A stretch of DNA of 64,000 nt. Source: Anaerolineaceae bacterium. Lineage in GTDB: Bacteria; Chloroflexota; Anaerolineae; Anaerolineales; Villigracilaceae. Shown piece after piece: positions 42,967-50,553 of this stretch; position 1 is the stretch's first letter, and every line of letters starts with the position of its first letter. The stretch covers positions 19,434-83,433 of the forward strand of contig VFJR01000013.1 in the NCBI GenBank assembly GCA_009885945.1. The letters are read 5' to 3'. The translations under genes and the position numbers were made by a program. Under the pieces are notes generated by a model that saw only the letters and a program-made list of their open reading frames with translations, searched no databases and was not told the DNA's origin.

Positions 42967-44616
42967 CCAAAACCCGTTATTTTCACCGTTGATGACGATC
43001 CATCTGTATTGAATTCCATTGAACGCGACTTACGCGCACATTATGGGCAGGATTATCGAATCGTCCCGATCAATCAAGGCAAAGCAGCGTTGGAGTATTT
43101 AAAGAAACTAGAACAGCGCAACGAAACTGTCGCGCTGTTTTTGGTTGACCAGCGTATGCCCGAAATGAGCGGCACAGAATTCTTGACGCAGGCAATGAAG
43201 GCGTACCCGCAAGCCAAGCGCGTCTTGCTGACAGCCTACGCAGATACGCAAGCCGCGATTGTTTCGATCAACTCAGTGGGGCTGGATTACTACCTGATGA
43301 AGCCTTGGCATCCGCCGCAAGAAAAACTCTATCCAGTTTTAGATGAATTGCTTCAGGATTGGAAAGCACATGTGCGCCTGCCTTATGAGGGCATACGGAT
43401 CGCAGGCACTTTATGGTCATTAACCAGCCACGAAATAAAAGATTTTTTAACCCGTCATCAAATTCCCTATCAATGGCTGGACATTGAAAAAGATGCAAAC
43501 GCGCGTCAATTAGTAGATGGCGTAACAGCAGAAACAAAATTGCCCGTTATCTTTTTCCCCGACGGGCAGGTCTTGATCGAACCCAATCTAAAGGAACTTG
43601 CCGATAAGGTAGGTTTACAAACGCAAGCAGAACTTCCATTTTATGACATTGTGATCATTGGCAGTGGTCCTGCTGGGTTGGCGGCGGCAGTATACGCTGG
43701 CTCAGAAGGATTCAAATGTCTTGTGATTGAAAGAGCCGCGCCGGGCGGGCAGGCAGGCTCCAGCCCGAAGATCGAAAATTATCTTGGCTTCCCAACGGGC
43801 ATCTCTGGTGATGACCTGACGCGCCGCGCGGTTTCGCAGGCAAAAAGATTCGGCGTGGAAATCTTATCGGCGCAAGAGGCGGCTCAAGTCGAGGTTAAAG
43901 ACGCGTATCGAATCGTTAAATTAAATGATGGCACAGAGATATCCTGCCATGCCGTGTTAATCGCTACAGGCGCATCGTTCCATACATTAAAGATGCCCGG
44001 CGCAGATTCATTAAATGGCGCAGGCATTTATTATGGCGCGGCATATACCGAAGCCATAAATTATAAAGATCAAAATGTGTTTGTTGTGGGCGGCGCAAAC
44101 TCTGCGGCGCAAGGCGCTTTATATTTGAGTCGCTTTGCAAAAAAAGTGACTGTTCTCATTCGCGGTCATGAAATCACGGCTTCAAAATATCTTGTTGATG
44201 CAATCGTTGCCAACCCCAAAATAGAAATTATGCTGGATACAGATCTCGTTGAAGTAAAAGGCGCAAATTCACTTGAGCAGATCACTGTAAGAAATACGAA
44301 GCTTAATGAATTACAAACCTTTGATGCTTCGGCAATGTTTGTTTTTATCGGCGTGCAGCCGCAAAGCAAAGTTGTTAAAAACTTGGTGATGTGCAATAAC
44401 AAAGGATACATTTTAACGGGCACTGATCTTATGCCGGATCAAAAACCGCCTCAGGGCTGGAGCCTGGAACGGCTCCCGTTTCTATTAGAGACATCTACGC
44501 CTGGAATTTTTGCGGCGGGCGATGTGCGTTATGGCACCAATCATCGCGTTGCATCCGCAGTGGGCGAGGGTTCGATTGCTTATGCTTTGATGAAAGAATA
44601 TTTACGAGGCAGGTAA
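42964..44616 (+). CDS. Fused response regulator / thioredoxin reductase-like flavoprotein
   Basis: 550 residues. An N-terminal receiver (1-125, phospho-acceptor Asp62 in FLVDQRMPEMSG, Lys in YYLMKPW) is followed by a thioredoxin/glutaredoxin-like linker (about 148-205) without CxxC, and a two-domain TrxR-type flavoprotein (IIGSGPAGLAAAVYAGSEG, GGQAGSSPKIENYLGFP, terminal FAAGDVRYG). The redox CxxC of true TrxR is missing: the corresponding loop is YYGAAYTEA. It is a known fusion class; electron acceptor unknown. The next gene is a kinase that may phosphorylate it. Confidence 0.87.
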   Translation: MPKPVIFTVDDDPSVLNSIERDLRAHYGQDYRIVPINQGKAALEYLKKLEQRNETVALFLVDQRMPEMSGTEFLTQAMKAYPQAKRVLLTAYADTQAAIVSINSVGLDYYLMKPWHPPQEKLYPVLDELLQDWKAHVRLPYEGIRIAGTLWSLTSHEIKDFLTRHQIPYQWLDIEKDANARQLVDGVTAETKLPVIFFPDGQVLIEPNLKELADKVGLQTQAELPFYDIVIIGSGPAGLAAAVYAGSEGFKCLVIERAAPGGQAGSSPKIENYLGFPTGISGDDLTRRAVSQAKRFGVEILSAQEAAQVEVKDAYRIVKLNDGTEISCHAVLIATGASFHTLKMPGADSLNGAGIYYGAAYTEAINYKDQNVFVVGGANSAAQGALYLSRFAKKVTVLIRGHEITASKYLVDAIVANPKIEIMLDTDLVEVKGANSLEQITVRNTKLNELQTFDASAMFVFIGVQPQSKVVKNLVMCNNKGYILTGTDLMPDQKPPQGWSLERLPFLLETSTPGIFAAGDVRYGTNHRVASAVGEGSIAYALMKEYLRGR

Positions 44617-44640
44617 TTACTTATTAACTGATCTTACGCA

Positions 44641-44765
44641 CTAACCGCCAAGTAGCCATGACGCCAAGAATATATATAGGACGCCAAGTGCTCTTCTTGG
44701 CGACTTCAAAAAAAAACTTAGCGCTCTTTGCGCCTTGGCGGTGAAAAAGATTTTTTTGCATAACA
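44641..44765. repeat. CGCCAAG/CTTGGCG-type intergenic repeat
   Basis: CCGCCAAG (44645-44652) and CTTGGCGG (44734-44741) bracket GACGCCAAG copies and CTTAGCGCTCTTTGCGCC. It fills most of the gap between the TrxR-like and the kinase genes. Confidence 0.7.
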
Positions 44766-44787
44766 TCAGTTAATTAAACAGGAAGAT

Positions 44788-46191
44788 ATGAACCTAAGTG
44801 ACCTTCGCAAATCCCCGCTTTTTCAAGGCTTATCTGATGGTGAGTTACAACAGCTTATGGATAACGCCAAGCTTGTCTCAGTTCACGCCGGTGAGACATT
44901 GATGAAGCAAGGGGAAGTAGGAGAATCAGCGTTTGTGGTTACCAAAGGCGTGTTCGAGATTCAAAAACAAACGGGGCAATCCATTATCAAAATTGATGTG
45001 CGCGGATTGGGGGATATTGTGGGTGAGATGGCTTTGATCTCGCGCACTCCGCGCTCTGCCACCGTGATTGCCAAGACAGATGGAGAAGCATTATGTATTT
45101 CACAGGATGCGTTTGAAGAATTGCTGGCTTCGAGTACTAATGCGGCGCTGGCAGTTTTACATTGGGTCATGGCGCGTTTGAATCAAAATGAGGCATTACT
45201 GCACCAGCAGGAAAAAATGGCGGCGCTGGGTACGCTCAGCGCGGGGCTGGCACATGAGTTGAATAACCCTGCCGCGGCGGCGCAAAGAAGCGCATCAGAA
45301 TTAAACAAGAGTTTAATGAAGTGGCAGTCATTGACACACAAAATTCAAGCGGCTGGATTTAAAGAAAATGAAAGTGCCTGGCTAAATGAATTAATGGACG
45401 AAGCCTCGCGGCGCTTCGAGTCGCCGCTAAAATTTGAGGCGTTGGAAAAGATCGATTTGGTAGATCAGCTTCAGGCGTGGTTGGAAGCGAACGGGATCGA
45501 CTCTGCGTGGGAGCTTGCGCCGGCAATGGTCAATTTTGGCTGGGATTCGAAGTCGCTGGAAAAGTTAAAAAAATCCAAGTTGTTTAATATTTCCATGGAA
45601 TGGCTGGCAACAGGCTGTGTGATGATGAGCTTGTTATCGGAGGTACAGCAAACCACCGAACGGCTTTCGCAAATTGTACACGCAATGAAATCTTATACCT
45701 ATCTTGACCAAGCGCCGTTGTTAGAAGTGGATGTGCATGAGGGTTTGGAAAGTACGCTGGTGATTTTGCAACATAAATTAAGACAAGGCGTGACCATCAA
45801 GCGCGAGTACTCCCCCAGCCTGCCGCATATCGAAGCGTATGCCAGTGAATTGAATCAAGTGTGGACGAACATCATCGATAATGCAGTGGATGCCATGAAC
45901 GGCACCCATTCGACAAGCTCAGGGCGAGCGGGTGAAATTTGTTTGCGCACCTATGCAAAAGATGAGCAAGTGGTCGTTGAGATTATTGACAATGGAATGG
46001 GCATGCCGGAACATGTGCGCCTGCGAATCTTTGAGCCTTTCTTTACCACCAAGGCGGTGGGCAGCGGCACGGGCTTGGGTTTGCATATATCGCATGATAT
46101 TGTCGTAAATCGTCACCATGGGCAGTTATTGGTTGAGTCTACCCCGGGTGAGACGAAATTTAAAGTAGTATTACCATTAAAAATTATATAA
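44788..46191 (+). CDS. Cyclic-nucleotide-binding sensor histidine kinase
   Basis: 467 residues. A cNMP-binding domain fills 1-125 (FQGLSDGELQQLM, GLGDIVGEMALISRTPRSATV with the phosphate-cassette Glu and Arg). Then a HisKA-like helix (LGTLSAGLAHELNNPAAAAQRS), a long insert and HATPase_c (WTNIIDNAVDAM, DNGMGMPE, GSGTGLGLHIS). The N-box region contains the in-frame repeat THSTSSGRAGE. It follows the receiver-TrxR gene, the usual partner for this kinase class. ATG preceded by AGGAAG. Confidence 0.88.
   Translation: MNLSDLRKSPLFQGLSDGELQQLMDNAKLVSVHAGETLMKQGEVGESAFVVTKGVFEIQKQTGQSIIKIDVRGLGDIVGEMALISRTPRSATVIAKTDGEALCISQDAFEELLASSTNAALAVLHWVMARLNQNEALLHQQEKMAALGTLSAGLAHELNNPAAAAQRSASELNKSLMKWQSLTHKIQAAGFKENESAWLNELMDEASRRFESPLKFEALEKIDLVDQLQAWLEANGIDSAWELAPAMVNFGWDSKSLEKLKKSKLFNISMEWLATGCVMMSLLSEVQQTTERLSQIVHAMKSYTYLDQAPLLEVDVHEGLESTLVILQHKLRQGVTIKREYSPSLPHIEAYASELNQVWTNIIDNAVDAMNGTHSTSSGRAGEICLRTYAKDEQVVVEIIDNGMGMPEHVRLRIFEPFFTTKAVGSGTGLGLHISHDIVVNRHHGQLLVESTPGETKFKVVLPLKII
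45904..45934 (+). repeat. TTCGACAAGCTCAG repeat inserted in frame
   Basis: CATTCGACAAGCTCAGGGCG occurs between the N box and a beta strand of the kinase ATPase domain and encodes HSTSSGRAG. The same core is found in intergenic elements at 15561-15645 and 16751-16765. Confidence 0.7.
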
Positions 46192-46205
46192 AGGAGAATC
46201 CGAGC

Positions 46206-46625
46206 ATGAACAATGACGACCTAAAAAAAATTCTTTTATCCACAAAGACGATCGCCGCCGTAGGGTTATCTTCGAGCGACGAAAAGGAAAGTTATCACAT
46301 CGTTGCGTATCTTCAGGAACAGGGTTATCGCATCATCCCAGTCAACCCAACCGCGAAGGAAATACTCGGCGAAAAAGCCTATCCAGACCTTAGCTCTATT
46401 CCAGACAAAGTAGATCTGGCTTTACTCTTCCGCAAATCAGAAGATGTTCCGCCTTATGTAGAGGATGCGATCAAGATCGGCGCAAAAGTGGTTTGGATGC
46501 AGGTTGGCATTGAAAATGAGTCAGCGGCGGCGAAAGCGCGCGCGGCTGGACTGCAAGTGGTAATGAATGCCTGCATGCGTATTACACATCGCATGTTGAT
46601 TGGTCCGAAGTTGGTGAGCTTGTAA
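46206..46625 (+). CDS. CoA-binding domain protein (YccU-like)
   Basis: 139 residues, the full length of a single CoA_binding_2 domain. TIAAVGLSSSDEKESYHIVAYLQEQG is the Rossmann nucleotide loop, then IIPVNPTAKEILGEKAYPDLSSIPDKVDLA and VVWMQVGIENESAAAKARAAGL, NACMRITHRM. Proteins of this type bind CoA; function unknown. GGAG precedes the ATG by about 9 nt and the kinase ends 14 nt upstream, so the three genes may be one transcript. Confidence 0.85.
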   Translation: MNNDDLKKILLSTKTIAAVGLSSSDEKESYHIVAYLQEQGYRIIPVNPTAKEILGEKAYPDLSSIPDKVDLALLFRKSEDVPPYVEDAIKIGAKVVWMQVGIENESAAAKARAAGLQVVMNACMRITHRMLIGPKLVSL

Positions 46626-46645
46626 ATTAGCTCATCATAAATGTG

Positions 46646-46680
46646 AAGCGGCTTTCACTTTGAAAGTGAAAGCCGCTTTT
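46646..46680 (+). terminator. Rho-independent terminator
   Basis: AAGCGGCTTTCACTTT (46646-46661) pairs perfectly with 46663-46678 and is followed by TTTTAGC. Confidence 0.8.
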
Positions 46681-46709
46681 AGCATAAACACCCGATACGG
46701 AAAAACATT

Positions 46710-47105
46710 ATGAACACAAAAATATTAATGACATCCAGCAGTCTATTCCTTGGGCTTGCGGGTATATTTTCCTTATTCGCCCCAGACGTTTTATTATCCA
46801 CGCTTAACCTGCCAAAAACAAACCCAGCGCCTGTTTTAATTCAACTGATGGGCGCTATGTATTTTTCCTTTGCATTAATGAACTGGACAGCAAAAGACAG
46901 TCTTATCGGTGGAATTTACGCACGCCCCGTTTCGTTGGCAAATTTCAGTCATTTTTTTAGCGGGGTGCTGCTTTTGATCAAATATCAACTTTCAAATGAA
47001 ATGAATGCTATTATTATATTTGTGCTTTTCGCATACACGATATATACATTTCTTTTTTACTGGCTTGTCTTTCGGCATACGGGGATAGTCGTTAAGCACA
47101 AATAG
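46710..47105 (+). CDS. Hypothetical four-TM membrane protein
   Basis: 131 residues with four hydrophobic segments at about 5-27, 41-60, 76-93 and 101-124. FAPDVLLSTLNLP and LMGAMYFSFALMNWTAKDS recall small membrane proteins often found in Bacteroidetes and Chloroflexi (DoxX-neighbouring or DUF4345-like); not assigned. It begins 29 nt after the terminator and has no clear Shine-Dalgarno. Confidence 0.65.
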   Translation: MNTKILMTSSSLFLGLAGIFSLFAPDVLLSTLNLPKTNPAPVLIQLMGAMYFSFALMNWTAKDSLIGGIYARPVSLANFSHFFSGVLLLIKYQLSNEMNAIIIFVLFAYTIYTFLFYWLVFRHTGIVVKHK

Positions 47106-47131
47106 ACATCATCCAAAGAGTATTTTTGTCT

Positions 47132-47206
47132 CTGGTGGTTTCGATACGGCGAAAAAGCGCCACCTACCCTTCGACACCTTCGGTCAGGACATCGCTCAAC
47201 CACCAG
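47132..47206. repeat. CTGGTGGTT-bounded intergenic inverted repeat
   Basis: CTGGTGGTT (47132-47140) and AACCACCAG (47198-47206) flank CCTTCGACACCTTCGGTCAGG and GAAAAAGCGCCACC. Related to the TTCGACA/CTCAG repeats elsewhere in the window. Confidence 0.6.
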
Positions 47207-47298
47207 CATATTTTTGGAACAAACTGTCAAGTTGCAAGTAAATTTCTATAGTCGGCTTTGACAACTTGACATTTACAGGCGCTTTATTTTCCATTTTT

Positions 47299-50200
47299 TC
47301 ATGCCTTTTCATACAAAGCGACCAATCTCATAAAATGCCGTTGACTCCATGTAATAGAACACTCTTCACCTGCCAACAAAACTTTGACAGACACGCTTTC
47401 CATATTCCCGTCATGTTCTTTGAATGTTCTGATTACGTCTTCAATTTCATCTAGAAAAACATGGCTGGCATTTTTCAATTTGGCTCTAGTATCCGCGCTA
47501 ACACAAATCATATTGCCTGCATCATTCAGATAATCCGCGCTCTCATATGAAAGTAAACTACAGGCTTCAAAGTAATTCTCAGCCATGCCATCAGCATTTT
47601 TGCCTGCTTTTGGAAAAGTTGTTCCTGTAACCTGACACTGACCTTGATATTCTTCATACAGAAAACTTCGGGCTTCTGCGTTTGATGGTTTCTCTTTTAC
47701 AAGAGAAAATTTATTTTTACGTGGTGTTGATTTATGCTCCTCAATACCTTCTTCAACTTGGTCATTTAATTTTTCTTGATAGCGCTCAACATCGGATACG
47801 GCAGAAATTTCATCTCTGCCGCCGTGTGTAATAACACCTCTTTGGGGGCGTTCAAGACTATTCAATCCTTCTTTGAAAGATGGGGCTGATTCAGATAAGG
47901 TTTCGTGCGGAATAGTTTTGAGTATTTTTTCTTGCATATCATCTGATAGCGAAGTAAACTCCTCAATTCTTTTTTTCTTTTCAAAGTCACCTCCCGCAAT
48001 TACATTCAACGCCTGCTCACGCATAGAGTCTTTTGGTTCAGGTAATACTTCTTTTTTCTTTAAAAATATCTGCGCCAATGATTCGTCACGCGTAAATTCA
48101 ACGGGTAATTCGTCAAGAGTAAGCTCGCTGGGTTTATGCATTTTGCCATTCAAGTCTGGCAACCATGCATTTTCAATTAGTATATGACCGAAATACTTGG
48201 ATCGTTTATGGAAATACTTGGATCGTTTATGCTCATCATAATAAGAAGGGGGAAAATCTTGACGAGACGATTTTTCAATCGTCCCTAAAATGCAGTTTTG
48301 ATTTGGGATAACAATATAATTCCAAATGAAAGCGCTCTTTTGAATTGAAGGCGATGCTAAAGCATGTTCTAATCCATCTACTTTTATATCAGGATCGAAA
48401 CCGTTTAATCCTCGCGCATGATCTCCATGCGAACTTCTCATGAATATATATCCATACGGAGATGTTTGTTTGCTTACTCGAACAGATTCGCTAACTCCGA
48501 GTTCTTTGAGCATACCAAGAATTTCGTCGCCGTATTCTGGACTTGCAAAACCAATACTGAAGTTTTCATAAAAATAAATTTCTAAATCAGTGCTAAAAAT
48601 ATATGTCTCCAAAGGCTTTCGATAGATATTTTCTGATGTTTGATTTCTAGTCAATACAAAAGTAGTCTCTAGTAATTTTTTTACTAATCGCTGTTTTTTC
48701 TCTTGCGAGTCGGTTCTGTGTGCTTGCAGTATTTTATCTATATCTCGTTTATGCTCGTCAAGAGAGATGAAAGAAGATGGGGGCGAATATTTTGGAATAA
48801 TATACCTGATAACCTCTTCTGTAACATCATAATTAGGAATGCCCAAATCTTTTAAAAACTGCCGAGCCTCTTTATCGTTGGCTATTGAAATCTTAACAAT
48901 CGGTAATGTTGTATCGGTGATTGATTCGGATGGAAGGTAAGCTTTAGCGTCCTTGCCATCGAAAGGCTTTATGTGACTGCCGTCTTCCAAGCGAATAAAC
49001 GCTTTAGCGAGCAAAATGCCTGTATCATCATAGTATTCAGAGGAAAGTTTTCTCCATAATGATTTTGAATCTTTAATTTCTTTATAGAATTTTATTAACC
49101 AATCGTCAGTTTGTTTCTCAAAAAAAGAGGAGTCAACTCTATTTATAAATTTCTCGGCAGTTATCAGTTCGATGTTTATCTCTTTTTGTAAATAATTCCA
49201 TAAATCTCTTTTTGCGTCTGTAATTTCTCCAGAAATCCAATTCAGTTTTTCTGGAGACTTAAATTGCATAAATTGCTCATCCTGTACTAAATTATGTAAC
49301 CACTTAACGTCCGCTAATTTTGCATTTTTCGCTGCTATGTAACTGCCTTCATCTGATGGGAGTAATTCTTTTGTGCGGAACGCGTCACGAATCGCCACTA
49401 CAATTGGGAAGACAAAATTTTTTTCGTTGAGATTCGATACGCCATCTACAATCTTTTCAAGAAAATCTACAGATAAATATTTATGTTTTTTCAACTCGTC
49501 CAAGGTTTCGCCAATCATTTCAGCGACACATTCTATAAGCCATTTATTCCAATGCACTTCTTCTTGTATCGTTTCCCGCGAGCTTGTTAAAATAAAATCC
49601 GCATTAATCAGAAAAGGTAAATTGCTTTTTGCCTTTATTGGTAAATAAGCAAACATTTTCCCGAAACTTTCATTGTCCTTAATTGGATATGCAATAGTTA
49701 CTACTCTGTCCGTTATCTTATTTCGTTTTTCATGGGTAACATGTTGAGGCACAGAAAAGCGCTTTGGATACACCAAAAACTCGTAAATTTCGGATACTGA
49801 TTTTCCCGCCCGTTTCCCTTCAACAGAAACTTGAATCAGAGGATTTTTCGAGTCATCTTTAGTAATTGATATATCGTCGCCAGAATCGGTAAAAATCGCA
49901 AGTCTCTTTAATTTTGAAAGGAAAAGTATTGTCTCTGGCTCAATATCACGGAGCATGGTTTCAACTTTTTCGTAATTAAATTCTTCCTTATCAAGAGGCA
50001 AAATGATTGTTGTTTGATTCGAGTCGATTTCCCCGATATTTTTCTCAACCCATACAGGAACAATGAATCCCAATTTGGTTTCAGCGTCATATTCTGGCAA
50101 ACAAAATCTATAACTGTTTGACAGGATGTGAGGTGTTGAAGTTATTCGAAAAACCGATTTAAATCCAATCCCTTTTTCGCCGATGTATCCCTGTGCTTTG

Positions 50201-50553
50201 CTTTTTGTTGATTTGCCAACCGCACAAATGGCATTTATGTTTTCTGACGAAAAACCTGTTTCATTATTTTGAAATATCAATGCTCCGCTTGAGTCTTTTG
50301 TGCCTGTGGGATCGATTTTTGTTAGCTTCAAAGATAGTGAAGGTTGATCTGCCTGATAGATATTATCTTCCGCATTCTGAATTAACTCAAAGATAAAATG
50401 TGCATCACTTGAATACAAACCTTCAGAAAGATGTGTAATCGAATCTTGCAAATCCGAAGCGAGCGGATTCTCTCCTTGTAAACGACCATTTTCATCTAGT
50501 GAATACTTGTTGCGCCGTATTTCATTTATATGGTTTTGCGCATCACTTGTCAT
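47299..50553 (-). CDS. Sacsin/HSP90-like GHKL ATPase with degenerate HNH-like tail
   Basis: 1084 residues from the ATG at 50553, with AAGGAA upstream and an 11-bp overlap with the helicase gene (translational coupling). Residues about 45-250 form a GHKL ATPase of the sacsin type: N box FIFELIQNAEDNIY, G1 loop NNETGFSSENI and G2 GYIGEKGIGFKSVF. A long helical middle has no known domain. Near the C-terminus YQGQCQVTGTTF, FEACSLLSYES and NMICVSADTRAKL follow the spacing of an HNH endonuclease, but the catalytic His after EAC is replaced. A perfect 21-bp tandem duplication encodes HKRSKYF twice. Confidence 0.75.
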   Translation of the reverse strand: MTSDAQNHINEIRRNKYSLDENGRLQGENPLASDLQDSITHLSEGLYSSDAHFIFELIQNAEDNIYQADQPSLSLKLTKIDPTGTKDSSGALIFQNNETGFSSENINAICAVGKSTKSKAQGYIGEKGIGFKSVFRITSTPHILSNSYRFCLPEYDAETKLGFIVPVWVEKNIGEIDSNQTTIILPLDKEEFNYEKVETMLRDIEPETILFLSKLKRLAIFTDSGDDISITKDDSKNPLIQVSVEGKRAGKSVSEIYEFLVYPKRFSVPQHVTHEKRNKITDRVVTIAYPIKDNESFGKMFAYLPIKAKSNLPFLINADFILTSSRETIQEEVHWNKWLIECVAEMIGETLDELKKHKYLSVDFLEKIVDGVSNLNEKNFVFPIVVAIRDAFRTKELLPSDEGSYIAAKNAKLADVKWLHNLVQDEQFMQFKSPEKLNWISGEITDAKRDLWNYLQKEINIELITAEKFINRVDSSFFEKQTDDWLIKFYKEIKDSKSLWRKLSSEYYDDTGILLAKAFIRLEDGSHIKPFDGKDAKAYLPSESITDTTLPIVKISIANDKEARQFLKDLGIPNYDVTEEVIRYIIPKYSPPSSFISLDEHKRDIDKILQAHRTDSQEKKQRLVKKLLETTFVLTRNQTSENIYRKPLETYIFSTDLEIYFYENFSIGFASPEYGDEILGMLKELGVSESVRVSKQTSPYGYIFMRSSHGDHARGLNGFDPDIKVDGLEHALASPSIQKSAFIWNYIVIPNQNCILGTIEKSSRQDFPPSYYDEHKRSKYFHKRSKYFGHILIENAWLPDLNGKMHKPSELTLDELPVEFTRDESLAQIFLKKKEVLPEPKDSMREQALNVIAGGDFEKKKRIEEFTSLSDDMQEKILKTIPHETLSESAPSFKEGLNSLERPQRGVITHGGRDEISAVSDVERYQEKLNDQVEEGIEEHKSTPRKNKFSLVKEKPSNAEARSFLYEEYQGQCQVTGTTFPKAGKNADGMAENYFEACSLLSYESADYLNDAGNMICVSADTRAKLKNASHVFLDEIEDVIRTFKEHDGNMESVSVKVLLAGEECSITWSQRHFMRLVALYEKA
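48190..48231. repeat. Perfect 21-bp tandem duplication inside the GHKL ATPase gene
   Basis: The unit at 48190-48210 is repeated without change at 48211-48231. On the protein this doubles the heptapeptide HKRSKYF. The lack of any mismatch implies a recent slippage event. Confidence 0.95.

Noticed and set aside
44641..44765. Possible CRISPR array or tRNA in the CGCCAAG repeats
   Set aside because: Units are irregular and inverted, there are no uniform spacers and no cloverleaf can be formed; an ordinary intergenic repeat explains it.
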